In this document: piece after piece, positions 1 to 6,438 of the stretch
How positions within the stretch are numbered: the first letter of the stretch is position 1
Layout of the letters: each line of letters opens with the position of its first letter
NCBI GenBank assembly: GCA_021736505.1
Contig: JAIPFU010000031.1
Location: 1 to 13,290, forward strand
DNA: 13,290 nt
Origin: Spirochaetia bacterium
GTDB lineage: Bacteria > Spirochaetota > Spirochaetia > PWKH01
Direction of reading: 5' to 3'
The notes under the pieces: generated by a model
The model's input: the letters and a program-made list of their open reading frames with translations, nothing else
Told to the model about the DNA's origin: nothing
Databases searched by the model: none
Program-made: the position numbers and the translations under genes

Positions 1-163
1 TGAACCCATAATACGTTCACATCAACACGAAACACGGGTGGGGTAAATGGTTTGAGCATTTGAGTGTGGAGTATCATGTCTTTACTGCTGATACGACTAC
101 CAACTCATTGGGTGATTGCTGCTGGGACGAGCTTGCCATTCTCATGACCAAACAATGGATGTA

Positions 164-249
164 CTGTAAATGGCAAGTAAGAATCACAATATTGGGGGTA
201 CAGAAAAATGTCCGCACCCATATTTGTGATTCCTGATTGCTATTTACAG
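164..249. repeat. Imperfect 33-nt inverted repeat (stem-loop)
   Basis: The left arm (164-196) and the reverse complement of the right arm (217-249) match at 26 of 33 positions around a 20-nt loop. Both start CTGTAAAT, both contain GAATCACAA and both end TGGG; the differences are one base at arm position 9, three within 14-17 and three at 27-29. There is no T-run after either arm, so it does not look like a simple intrinsic terminator. It could be a degraded miniature inverted-repeat element or a structured transcript. Confidence 0.6.
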
Positions 250-653
250 CAATTGCCCCAATCGGAGCCAAGGTATCGATTCTTTGATGCTTTGCTTTAT
301 TTTCAATATGAACTTCCCTGTTTTTTGCATTAAACAAACTTTCCCAAATTTGTCCACTCAAACTTGTAAGCAGTTTTTGAGATGTCCGGTTTATGTTATT
401 TTCCTTTGAAATCGTTAAAAAAGACCTTTTATGTACATTCTGTAAAATTATTGAACAAGATGTATAGCAATCTATAAAAACATTTGACAGAATGACACTT
501 TTTCTTATAGGGTTTTATATGAGAAAGTTTTTATTTTACACAATATTTGAAGCAAATGGATTGTAAAATGGAGATCTCTTCTGAGATTCCGAAGGCCACT
601 AGGAACAGCAAGTCAGAGGGAATAGGATGTTCTTTTGTTGCGATTCTCCCTTC

Positions 654-687
654 ATTTGACATGCCTTAGAATTTGACAGGCCTTAGA
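654..687. repeat. 17-bp tandem duplication, two copies
   Basis: ATTTGACATGCCTTAGA (654-670) is followed directly by ATTTGACAGGCCTTAGA (671-687); the copies differ at one base. The first copy holds the TAG that closes the small plus-strand frame at 568-669. No function is evident; replication slippage or residue of an insertion event are both possible. Confidence 0.75.
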
Positions 688-827
688 GAAGTGGTGCAAA
701 TCCTGATTTTCTTCTGTTTCCCAGACCTCCTGATAAGACCAATTCTTAGTTCACTCAACTGGTTTACGGTGAAACTTTTTTGGTGGTTTGAAGGCTTACT
801 GGCGTTTAAATCCTTCCAGTTTCAAAA

Positions 828-2714
828 TCATGATGTCTGTAAAAATTTCCGTACAGTAGCTCGGTCTATTCCCAACTGGCGTGCAGTTTTGCTGATATTT
901 CCTTCATACTGTTCACAGCACGTCTTTACAATCTCTGCCTCAATCTCTTTGAGGGACCTATCTGTTTTCAGTAGTGGATTGGGATTAGCTTTCGGAATTG
1001 GATGATTATTGTTTAGCTCGCTGATCAAATCCTGTTCCATGTCATGAATATCCATGTTCATAGAAAAAAGCACGCTGACTTTTTCAGCGAAATTCCGCAG
1101 TTGTCTTATATTACCCGGCCAATGTGCAGTTTCGATAGTTTCCTTCAAGCTGGAGGGTACATACTGAGAGCTATAGCCGTATTTTCCAGCAAAAAATTGC
1201 ATAAAAGAGTTGAAAAGCGGCAGGATATCATCTTTTCTTTTTCTTAACGGTGGGATAATGATATCAAGTACCCGAAGTCGGTAGTACAAATCTTTTCTAA
1301 AATTGCCAGTTTCTGTCTCTTCATAGAGATCTTTATTGCAGGCAGCAATAAATCTAACATCAACAGAATGTATGCGGTCATCTCCGATACGCATGACCTG
1401 CTTCTCCTGCAGCACTCGCAGGAACCTTGCTTGAACACTTTTGCTCATGTCATTGACTTCATCAAGGAAAATAGTCCCCTTATGAGCCATCTCAAACAGT
1501 CCTGCCTTGCCCCCTTTCTTTGCCCCGGTGAATGCTCCTTCTGCATAGCCGAAAAGCTCGCTTTCAAGCAGACTATCGGGAAGTGCTGCGCAGTTAACTG
1601 CTACAAAGGGGCCGTCTTTTCTCAGAGATGAGTTATGAATACTCTGAGCAAACATTTCTTTACCTGAGCCAGTTTCTCCAAGAAGGAGAATTGTTGAATT
1701 AGTTTTACTATATCTTCTCGCCTTCTCAATTGTTTTGATGAAATCTGCATTTACAGCAGTCATTTCATCAAAGGAATGGGTTGCAATGAGCCCTCTTTTA
1801 ATCATTTGTTTTCTCAGTTTATCTTCCAGGTCCTTGATTCTTCCACTGCTCTGAAGGAATACAAGTGTAGCTGAATTGTTTTCACCGGCAAAAATTCTCA
1901 GGACCTCCAGCATATAATCCTTACCAGATATGGAGAGAAGATGATTTGTACGCTGATCCAGAACAGCATCAACGAAATCCTTCGGTAAGAAACTCGATTG
2001 AATGGTTCTTCCCACAAGCTGCTCGTTCGTTTTCCCGAATATTTTTAAAGCTTTCGTATTGACCATTTCTATTGTTTGCTGAGCTGTAAGATAAAATATT
2101 GCCTGCTGAGAGTGTTCCATGATTACGTTCAATCGCTTGTTTCTTACCATTTCGGTATGCATGTGACCAATAAAGTTTACTGCAGCTTCTACAGTGTCAA
2201 TTACAGCTTCGGGACCTGATTTGATAAGTTCATAACGCATTCCCATCTCTTTGGCCGTTTCAACAGAGACTGTATCACCAGTAACAACTTCTGCACCCCA
2301 TTGTTTTGCATCCTTAACAACCTGCTCGATATTTTGCTGAGTTGTAATCAGAAAATAGCCAAGGTCAATTGATAGTATCGAAGCGATGCTTCTAGCTCCA
2401 CTTATAACATTCTCATATCCAATTACGGCAATTTTTTTGTTTCTCTTTGCATGAGGGTAAATTGCACGCAGTAAGTCGTATCCTGTAACATCAATTTCGA
2501 ATGTGGGGACTGACAGGTTTTTCTGGAGCAGTGTAGCCGTGCCTCCTCTACTGATGATCATGTCTGCTTTATTTTCTCTTATACAGTTTTCAGCAGCTTT
2601 AAGGCCGGCATCAAGATCCCCATGGATAATGTTAACATCATAGGGATATGACTCAAGACACTCTTGGGCTGTTGAAGCAAGGTCAGGGTAGGGGGCTACT
2701 AGCAGGATATTCAT
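828..2714 (-). CDS. Sigma-54-dependent activator with PrpR-type sensor domain
   Basis: This is a bacterial enhancer-binding protein of 628 residues that should activate transcription by RNA polymerase carrying sigma-54. Domains in order: a PrpR_N-type sensor (about 1-185, with SRGGTA at 55-60), a PAS-like segment (about 195-295), a short linker helix, an AAA+ sigma-54 interaction domain (about 315-545) and a Fis-type helix-turn-helix at the C-terminus (about 604-625). In the AAA+ domain I see Walker A GETGSGKE (346-353), the sigma-54-contacting loop GAFTGA (393-398), Walker B GTIFLDE (413-419) and an arginine-finger region FRKDLYYRL (472-480), all intact. PrpR_N domains bind small organic acids or their derivatives in known cases (2-methylcitrate in PrpR), so a pathway intermediate is the likely signal here. 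The ATG at 2714 has an AAAGGA ribosome-binding site (2721-2726, minus strand). The gene is divergent from the catabolic operon, whose first gene has a -24/-12 promoter, so it is almost certainly that operon's activator. Confidence 0.95.
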   Translation of the reverse strand: MNILLVAPYPDLASTAQECLESYPYDVNIIHGDLDAGLKAAENCIRENKADMIISRGGTATLLQKNLSVPTFEIDVTGYDLLRAIYPHAKRNKKIAVIGYENVISGARSIASILSIDLGYFLITTQQNIEQVVKDAKQWGAEVVTGDTVSVETAKEMGMRYELIKSGPEAVIDTVEAAVNFIGHMHTEMVRNKRLNVIMEHSQQAIFYLTAQQTIEMVNTKALKIFGKTNEQLVGRTIQSSFLPKDFVDAVLDQRTNHLLSISGKDYMLEVLRIFAGENNSATLVFLQSSGRIKDLEDKLRKQMIKRGLIATHSFDEMTAVNADFIKTIEKARRYSKTNSTILLLGETGSGKEMFAQSIHNSSLRKDGPFVAVNCAALPDSLLESELFGYAEGAFTGAKKGGKAGLFEMAHKGTIFLDEVNDMSKSVQARFLRVLQEKQVMRIGDDRIHSVDVRFIAACNKDLYEETETGNFRKDLYYRLRVLDIIIPPLRKRKDDILPLFNSFMQFFAGKYGYSSQYVPSSLKETIETAHWPGNIRQLRNFAEKVSVLFSMNMDIHDMEQDLISELNNNHPIPKANPNPLLKTDRSLKEIEAEIVKTCCEQYEGNISKTARQLGIDRATVRKFLQTS

Positions 2715-2740
2715 AATAATTCCTTTACTGATGATGAATA

Positions 2741-2780
2741 TTTCACCAGTATCATATCATGTGGTGATAAATTCGTCACC
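2741..2780. promoter_or_regulatory. Putative activator binding sites (GGTGA/TCACC cluster)
   Basis: Three half-sites lie in the divergent gap: TTTCACCA (2741-2748), GGTGATAA (2763-2770) and CGTCACC (2774-2780). The last two form an imperfect 18-bp palindrome, GGTGATAAATTCGTCACC, centred near 2771.5. The first two form an inverted repeat with a 13-bp gap. An outer pair, ATGATGAA (2731-2738) and TTCATCAT (2796-2803), encloses the cluster. The palindrome centre is about 106 bp upstream of the predicted sigma-54 start, the usual range for an enhancer. It also overlaps the likely promoter zone of the regulator gene, which would allow autoregulation. That the divergent activator binds here is an inference. 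Confidence 0.55.
2751..2779 (-). promoter_or_regulatory. Possible sigma-70 promoter of the regulator gene
   Basis: Reading the minus strand, GTGACG (2774-2779) and TATGAT (2751-2756) sit 17 bp apart and resemble -35 and -10 boxes. The predicted start would be near 2744, leaving a leader of about 30 nt before the ATG at 2714. The -35 box lies inside the GGTGA/TCACC palindrome. Both boxes are imperfect and the region is AT-rich, so this is weak. Confidence 0.3.
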
Positions 2781-2851
2781 AATTTTCTTCATGTTTTCAT
2801 CATAACCTCAAACTAAAGGTGTAGAAAGTCAAAAAATTGGTTTTATTTATT

Positions 2852-2867
2852 TGGCATATAAATTGCA
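2852..2867 (+). promoter_or_regulatory. Sigma-54 (-24/-12) promoter of the catabolic operon
   Basis: TGGCATATAAATTGCA matches the consensus TGGCAC-N5-TTGCW with the required spacing between the GG (2853-2854) and GC (2865-2866) dinucleotides; only the sixth base departs from the common core. It faces the operon and sits opposite a gene for a sigma-54 activator that retains GAFTGA. The transcription start should fall near 2878. That excludes the TTG at 2837 as a start codon and leaves almost no leader before the ATG codons at 2879 and 2888. Confidence 0.82.
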
Positions 2868-2887
2868 TTGGTTTTATTATGGAAAAA

Positions 2888-5356
2888 ATGCACATCAAGA
2901 AAATGATACTGGCAGATGATCTCACGGGGGCAAATGACACTGGGGTACATTTTCTCTCCGAAAGCGAGGAAGTTACTGTAATTGTTGATACCGAACTTGA
3001 ACTGGATATACGGCTGGGTGAGACAACAGTAATTAACACAGATACAAGATTGCTCAAGCCGGAGGAAGCCTATAACAAAATACACAGTCTAATGAAAACA
3101 TATATGCCCTTAGGTCCAAGTGCTATATTCAAGAAGATCGATTCTACCCTAAGAGGGAATGTTGGATCAGAGGTTGAAGCACTCCTGGATTTTACCGGAT
3201 GCTCAGTAGCTTGTATCGCCAGTGCTTCTCCACGTAATGGGAGAACGGTAAGGAACGGTCTATGTTATGTAAATAATGTACTTCTAGCTGAAACCGAGAT
3301 AGCAGAGGATCCCTTTAATCCTGTTCAAATTTCGTCTCTCTCTGATATTATTGCTAAGCAGTCCTCACGGCAGATTGCAGTCCTGGAGCTATCAGCAATA
3401 CGCTCTACTGGGGCTGAGGGTTTTAAAAAGCTTTCACAGCTCCTGGATAGTGGAGCTGAGATCATAATTGCGGATTCTGAGACATCAGATGATCTCAAGA
3501 GAGTGCAGAGCTTATTCTCCAGGCTGAATAGAAATATACTGTATGTCGGATCAGCCGGTTTGTTTCATGCTATTCGCGACGAATCATCACATTTACCTAA
3601 AACACATATAGCAGACTGCGGAAATAGGAGTTCCAACATGTTGTTCATTGTTGGTTCTCTTATGGGGACAACGCAGAGGCAGGTGGATTATCTCTGTAGG
3701 AATAAAGAGGTTTCAGAGTTTCAGTTGAAAACCGAAGAACTTATTCGTGAGGACAATACAGCTATCATTCGAAGATATGCTGAAGATGCAGTGAAGGGAT
3801 TCTGCGGGTCATCTATTGTACTCTTGAAGACTGACCGAATGAAGACTGACGTGCCTATGGCTTCAGGAAAAGTGGGCCGTGCCTTAGGGGAAATTATGTG
3901 TGAAATTATTCGGGCTGTTGATATGGGAGCTATTATAGTTACCGGGGGAGATACGGCTTTGAATGTTTTAAAAGAGATGAAAGTGAGTAGTCTGAAACTT
4001 ATTGATGAAGTTCTTCCGGGCATCCCTGCTGCACGACTTGAAACTGTCTTTGGCAATGGATCCTTAATTTTTGTGACTAAGGCAGGTTCCTATGGGGAGG
4101 AGGATGCCCTGAAGGGAGTTGCAGATTATGTGCAGGCTGTTTGCGGAAATATTAAGCCGAAATTGAAAATAGATACAAGATTGGAGTGGACTATGAAGAA
4201 AGAATTTGATATCTCTTTCCCCAAAAGGACAATGTTTGGCGATGGAGCCCTGCGTAAGTTGGGAAGACTTCTTGCAGAATACAGGTTTGAACGTTCAGTT
4301 ATCCTGATGGATGATGGAATAAAAAGGAGCGGAATCGGAGAGCGTGTCTCTCAAGAGCTTTCTCATGCCGGAATTGAGTTTTTTGTAATTGATGATCTGC
4401 CGAGAGAACCGGCAGACACAGACGTTGACAGGGTTATCAGTCAAGTAAAAACTTACAAACCCGATAACGTTGTTGCAGTAGGCGGAGGTTCAGTTCTTGA
4501 TGTTGGAAAGTTGTGTTCTGTCTTAACAAAATCTCAGTCAAAAGTTATCCGTCTGCTTGATGGTGAAGCGATACCCTCCCACACGTTGTTCACTACCCTT
4601 ATTCCTACGACCAGCGGAACAGGATCTGAGGCTACCAAAAATGCAATTATAGCAATACCGGCAAGGAATACAAAAGCAGCAGTAGTTCACGAAAGACTGC
4701 TGCCTGATTTCGTTATACTGGATCCCCAGTTAACGGTGAGGATGCCTGTGGGGATAACAGCCGCAACCGGGATGGATGCATTGTGCCATGCAATGGAGTG
4801 TTATCTCTCCAATAAGGCGAATCAGATGAGTGATTTGCTTGCTCTTCATGCAATCGAACTGATTGCGAAATCCCTGAGGAGGGCAGCCGTAAACGGAGAA
4901 GATATTGAAGCACGAAGCGATATGCTCCTTGCTTCGTACTATGCCGGAACCTGTATAAGCCTTTCGGGGACAAATGCTGTTCATGCGCTTTCCTATCCCC
5001 TTGGTACTGTCTATCACATACCCCACGGGCACTCAAATGCCGTACTGCTTCCCTTTGTAATGGAAAAAAACCTTCCGTCTCTCCCGGAGAAGTGCGAACG
5101 TATCGCAGTTGCTTTCGGATATGATCAAAAAGGAGCTTCAGATCCAGTAGTATTTCTCGTACGTGAACTCCATCAGCTGCTGAAGGACCTTGATATCAAT
5201 ACATCTCTGCAAAGTTTCGGTGTAAAACGAGAGGATGTTCCTAGTTTGGTTGAGACAGCGTATGGAAACAGGAGACTCATGGATAACAATCCTGTCGATC
5301 TTACAAAAGAAGAGATCGAGGATATCTATTATACACTTTTGGGAGAAGCAAAATGA
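2888..5356 (+). CDS. Fused four-carbon acid sugar kinase (DUF1537) / iron-containing alcohol dehydrogenase
   Basis: This single frame (822 codons from the ATG at 2888) joins two enzymes. Residues 1 to about 430 are a DUF1537 (OtnK/DtnK/LtnK-type) kinase, whose characterised members phosphorylate O4 of threonate, erythronate or their 2-keto forms with ATP. ADDLTGANDTG lies near the start, KKIDSTLRGN follows in the substrate domain, and GGDTALN and TKAGSYGEEDAL are in the nucleotide domain. From about 436 the sequence is a class III iron-containing alcohol dehydrogenase with NAD-binding GGGSVLD (about 532-538). All four metal ligands expected from FucO-type enzymes are in place: Asp630 and His634 (GMDALCHAMECY), His699 (HALSYPLG) and His713 (PHGHSNAV). 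Start choice: TTG 2837 is upstream of the predicted transcript start. ATG 2879 would be leaderless. ATG 2888 has a weak GGA five bases before it and fits the family, and ATG 2903 is also possible. The stop overlaps the next gene (ATGA). The substrate of each domain is unproven. Confidence 0.93.
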   Translation: MHIKKMILADDLTGANDTGVHFLSESEEVTVIVDTELELDIRLGETTVINTDTRLLKPEEAYNKIHSLMKTYMPLGPSAIFKKIDSTLRGNVGSEVEALLDFTGCSVACIASASPRNGRTVRNGLCYVNNVLLAETEIAEDPFNPVQISSLSDIIAKQSSRQIAVLELSAIRSTGAEGFKKLSQLLDSGAEIIIADSETSDDLKRVQSLFSRLNRNILYVGSAGLFHAIRDESSHLPKTHIADCGNRSSNMLFIVGSLMGTTQRQVDYLCRNKEVSEFQLKTEELIREDNTAIIRRYAEDAVKGFCGSSIVLLKTDRMKTDVPMASGKVGRALGEIMCEIIRAVDMGAIIVTGGDTALNVLKEMKVSSLKLIDEVLPGIPAARLETVFGNGSLIFVTKAGSYGEEDALKGVADYVQAVCGNIKPKLKIDTRLEWTMKKEFDISFPKRTMFGDGALRKLGRLLAEYRFERSVILMDDGIKRSGIGERVSQELSHAGIEFFVIDDLPREPADTDVDRVISQVKTYKPDNVVAVGGGSVLDVGKLCSVLTKSQSKVIRLLDGEAIPSHTLFTTLIPTTSGTGSEATKNAIIAIPARNTKAAVVHERLLPDFVILDPQLTVRMPVGITAATGMDALCHAMECYLSNKANQMSDLLALHAIELIAKSLRRAAVNGEDIEARSDMLLASYYAGTCISLSGTNAVHALSYPLGTVYHIPHGHSNAVLLPFVMEKNLPSLPEKCERIAVAFGYDQKGASDPVVFLVRELHQLLKDLDINTSLQSFGVKREDVPSLVETAYGNRRLMDNNPVDLTKEEIEDIYYTLLGEAK
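4181..4195 (+). promoter_or_regulatory. Internal ribosome-binding site and ATG at the fusion junction
   Basis: TTGGAGTGGACTATG places GGAG (4183-4186) six bases before an in-frame ATG (4193-4195), exactly where the kinase domain ends and the dehydrogenase domain begins. Translation from here would give a 387-residue protein, the normal length of a free-standing iron-containing alcohol dehydrogenase, with its metal ligands at 195, 199, 264 and 278. This may be a relic of two separate genes joined by loss of a stop codon, or an active internal start making both the fusion and a free dehydrogenase. Confidence 0.5.
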
Positions 5357-6387
5357 AAAAACCGGTATTGGGGGTTACTATGGGTGATCCCGCAGGTATT
5401 GGCCCTGAAATACTGATAAAAGCAGCATCAGATCCACAGATGCGTGATTCCTGCCATATGATAGCTATTGCTGATCCCTTTGTTCTTGGCCAGGCTAACA
5501 AACTGCTGGGAAAGCCGATTGAATTAGTGACTATCTCCAGCTGCAATTCTGAATACCTGGAAAGTCTTTCAGAAAATCAGTTGGCAGTATACCCATCCGG
5601 ATCAAGAATTAAACAGCCAGTTTCATATGGTCAAGTTAGGGGAGAGTACGGTAAAGCCGCCTATGATTCGATCATAGCTGCTATCGATCTTGCAATCAGT
5701 AAAGAGATTGATGGAGTTGTAACTAATCCCATCAATAAAGAATCACTGCGTGCTTCTGGGGTGGAACATGCTGGGCACACCGAAATATTTGCAGACAGAA
5801 CAGGAACAAAAAACGTTACTATGATGCTCTCTCACGGACCTATTCGAGTTGTGCATGTCTCTACACATATTTCTCTTAGGGAAGCATGCGATTGGGTAAA
5901 AAAACCGCGTGTTCTGGAAGTTATAAAGCTTGCCTATCAGGCAGTTGTGAGTCTTGATGCCCATCCAAAGCCCATTGCTGTTGCTGGACTGAATCCGCAT
6001 GCTGGAGAAAAAGGACTGTTTGGTGATGAAGAGATTCAGCAAATTATTCCTGCAATTGAAGAAGCTTCACTTATGGGAATTAATGTTGTAGGTCCTCTTC
6101 CTCCAGATACAGTCTTTTCACGAGCTGTAGGTGGGGAATTTTCCTGTGTTGTTGCCATGTATCACGATCAGGGGCATATACCGGTGAAAATGGCGGGATT
6201 TCAAGTAGATCCGGAAACTGGAACATTCAAGGAGATTTCCGGTGTAAACATTACTCTTGGCTTGCCAATTATCAGAACTTCGGTTGACCATGGAACGGCT
6301 TTCGATCTTGCAGGTACTGGCAAAGCCAGTGAGGCAAGTCTCAAACAGGCTTTATTTTATGCTGTGGGCTTATATTCGCGTAATTAA
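5353..6387 (+). CDS. PdxA-family 4-phospho-tetronate dehydrogenase (PdxA2-like)
   Basis: This is a 344-residue member of the PdxA family of NAD-dependent, metal-requiring oxidative decarboxylases. Family marks are GDPAGIGPE (11-19), TNPINKESL (124-132), GHTE (141-144), the metal-binding histidines His172 (STHISL), His216 (NPHAGE) and His271 (MYHDQGH), and VDHGTAFD near the C-terminus. Classical PdxA makes a vitamin B6 precursor from 4-hydroxythreonine 4-phosphate. The PdxA2 branch, found beside DUF1537 kinases, oxidises 4-phospho-D-threonate or 4-phospho-D-erythronate, releasing CO2 and dihydroxyacetone phosphate. The context here (ATGA overlap with a DUF1537 kinase gene, no other B6 gene) favours PdxA2. 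The start is fixed by the overlap and the conserved N-terminus, and GGGAGAAGC just upstream can serve as ribosome-binding site. D-threonate and D-erythronate phosphates cannot be told apart from the sequence. Confidence 0.93.
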   Translation: MKKPVLGVTMGDPAGIGPEILIKAASDPQMRDSCHMIAIADPFVLGQANKLLGKPIELVTISSCNSEYLESLSENQLAVYPSGSRIKQPVSYGQVRGEYGKAAYDSIIAAIDLAISKEIDGVVTNPINKESLRASGVEHAGHTEIFADRTGTKNVTMMLSHGPIRVVHVSTHISLREACDWVKKPRVLEVIKLAYQAVVSLDAHPKPIAVAGLNPHAGEKGLFGDEEIQQIIPAIEEASLMGINVVGPLPPDTVFSRAVGGEFSCVVAMYHDQGHIPVKMAGFQVDPETGTFKEISGVNITLGLPIIRTSVDHGTAFDLAGTGKASEASLKQALFYAVGLYSRN

Positions 6388-6399
6388 ATAAGTAAAATA

Positions 6400-6415
6400 T
6401 GGCAGATAAACTGCT
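6400..6415 (+). promoter_or_regulatory. Second -24/-12-like element before the binding-protein gene
   Basis: TGGCAGATAAACTGCT has the TGGCA and TGC cores at the spacing of a sigma-54 promoter and matches the operon promoter at 2852-2867 at 13 of 16 positions. A start near 6426 would give a 13-nt leader that begins at the AAGGAGG ribosome-binding site. The same bases can fold as ATGGCAG / CTGCTAT around an ATAAA loop, so an RNA hairpin is the rival explanation. I see no GGTGA/TCACC palindrome close upstream. Confidence 0.4.
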
Positions 6416-6438
6416 ATAAATAATAAGGAGGAATTTAT

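Larger units (their letters stand above)
1..827. other. Gene-poor left flank, no supported gene
   Basis: I see no gene I can support in this stretch. The longest frame is on the minus strand at 74-361 (TTG start, 95 codons); its first half has a plausible residue mix but no recognisable motif and no good ribosome-binding site. Shorter frames exist at 568-669 (plus, 33 codons) and 531-662 (minus, 43 codons), overlapping each other on opposite strands. The stretch contains a long imperfect inverted repeat (164-249) and a 17-bp tandem duplication (654-687), listed separately. It could be a decayed remnant of older genes or mobile DNA, or simply the spacer past the 3' end of the regulator gene. 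I see no clear intrinsic terminator for that regulator between 700 and 827. Confidence 0.5.

Noticed and set aside
74..361. 95-codon minus-strand frame with TTG start
   Set aside because: There is no recognisable motif, no good ribosome-binding site, and the inverted repeat runs through it. The upstream extension of the frame is also open, so this could be chance in AT-rich DNA. Kept only as a note in the left-flank entry.
484..511. TTGACA ... TATAGG, a sigma-70-like promoter facing right
   Set aside because: A 16-bp spacer and an imperfect -10 box, with no supported plus-strand gene downstream before the opposing regulator gene; probably chance in AT-rich sequence.
531..669. Two short opposing frames (531-662 minus, 43 codons; 568-669 plus, 33 codons)
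   Set aside because: They overlap on opposite strands, lack ribosome-binding sites and match nothing I know; at most one could be real and neither is supported.
760..783. GTTT ... AAAC followed by six T, a possible terminator on the plus strand
   Set aside because: The stem is only four AT-rich pairs and it points toward the regulator gene, not away from it.
673..1005. 110-codon hydrophobic plus-strand frame
   Set aside because: Its second half lies antisense to the regulator's helix-turn-helix region; the start has no ribosome-binding site.
4713..5036. Two minus-strand frames of about 100 codons inside the dehydrogenase domain
   Set aside because: They are antisense to a domain with all metal ligands and cofactor motifs conserved, so they are shadow frames.
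5353..6387. Role in vitamin B6 synthesis
   Set aside because: The gene overlaps a DUF1537 kinase gene and no other B6 gene is near; the PdxA2 role in tetronate breakdown fits the context better.
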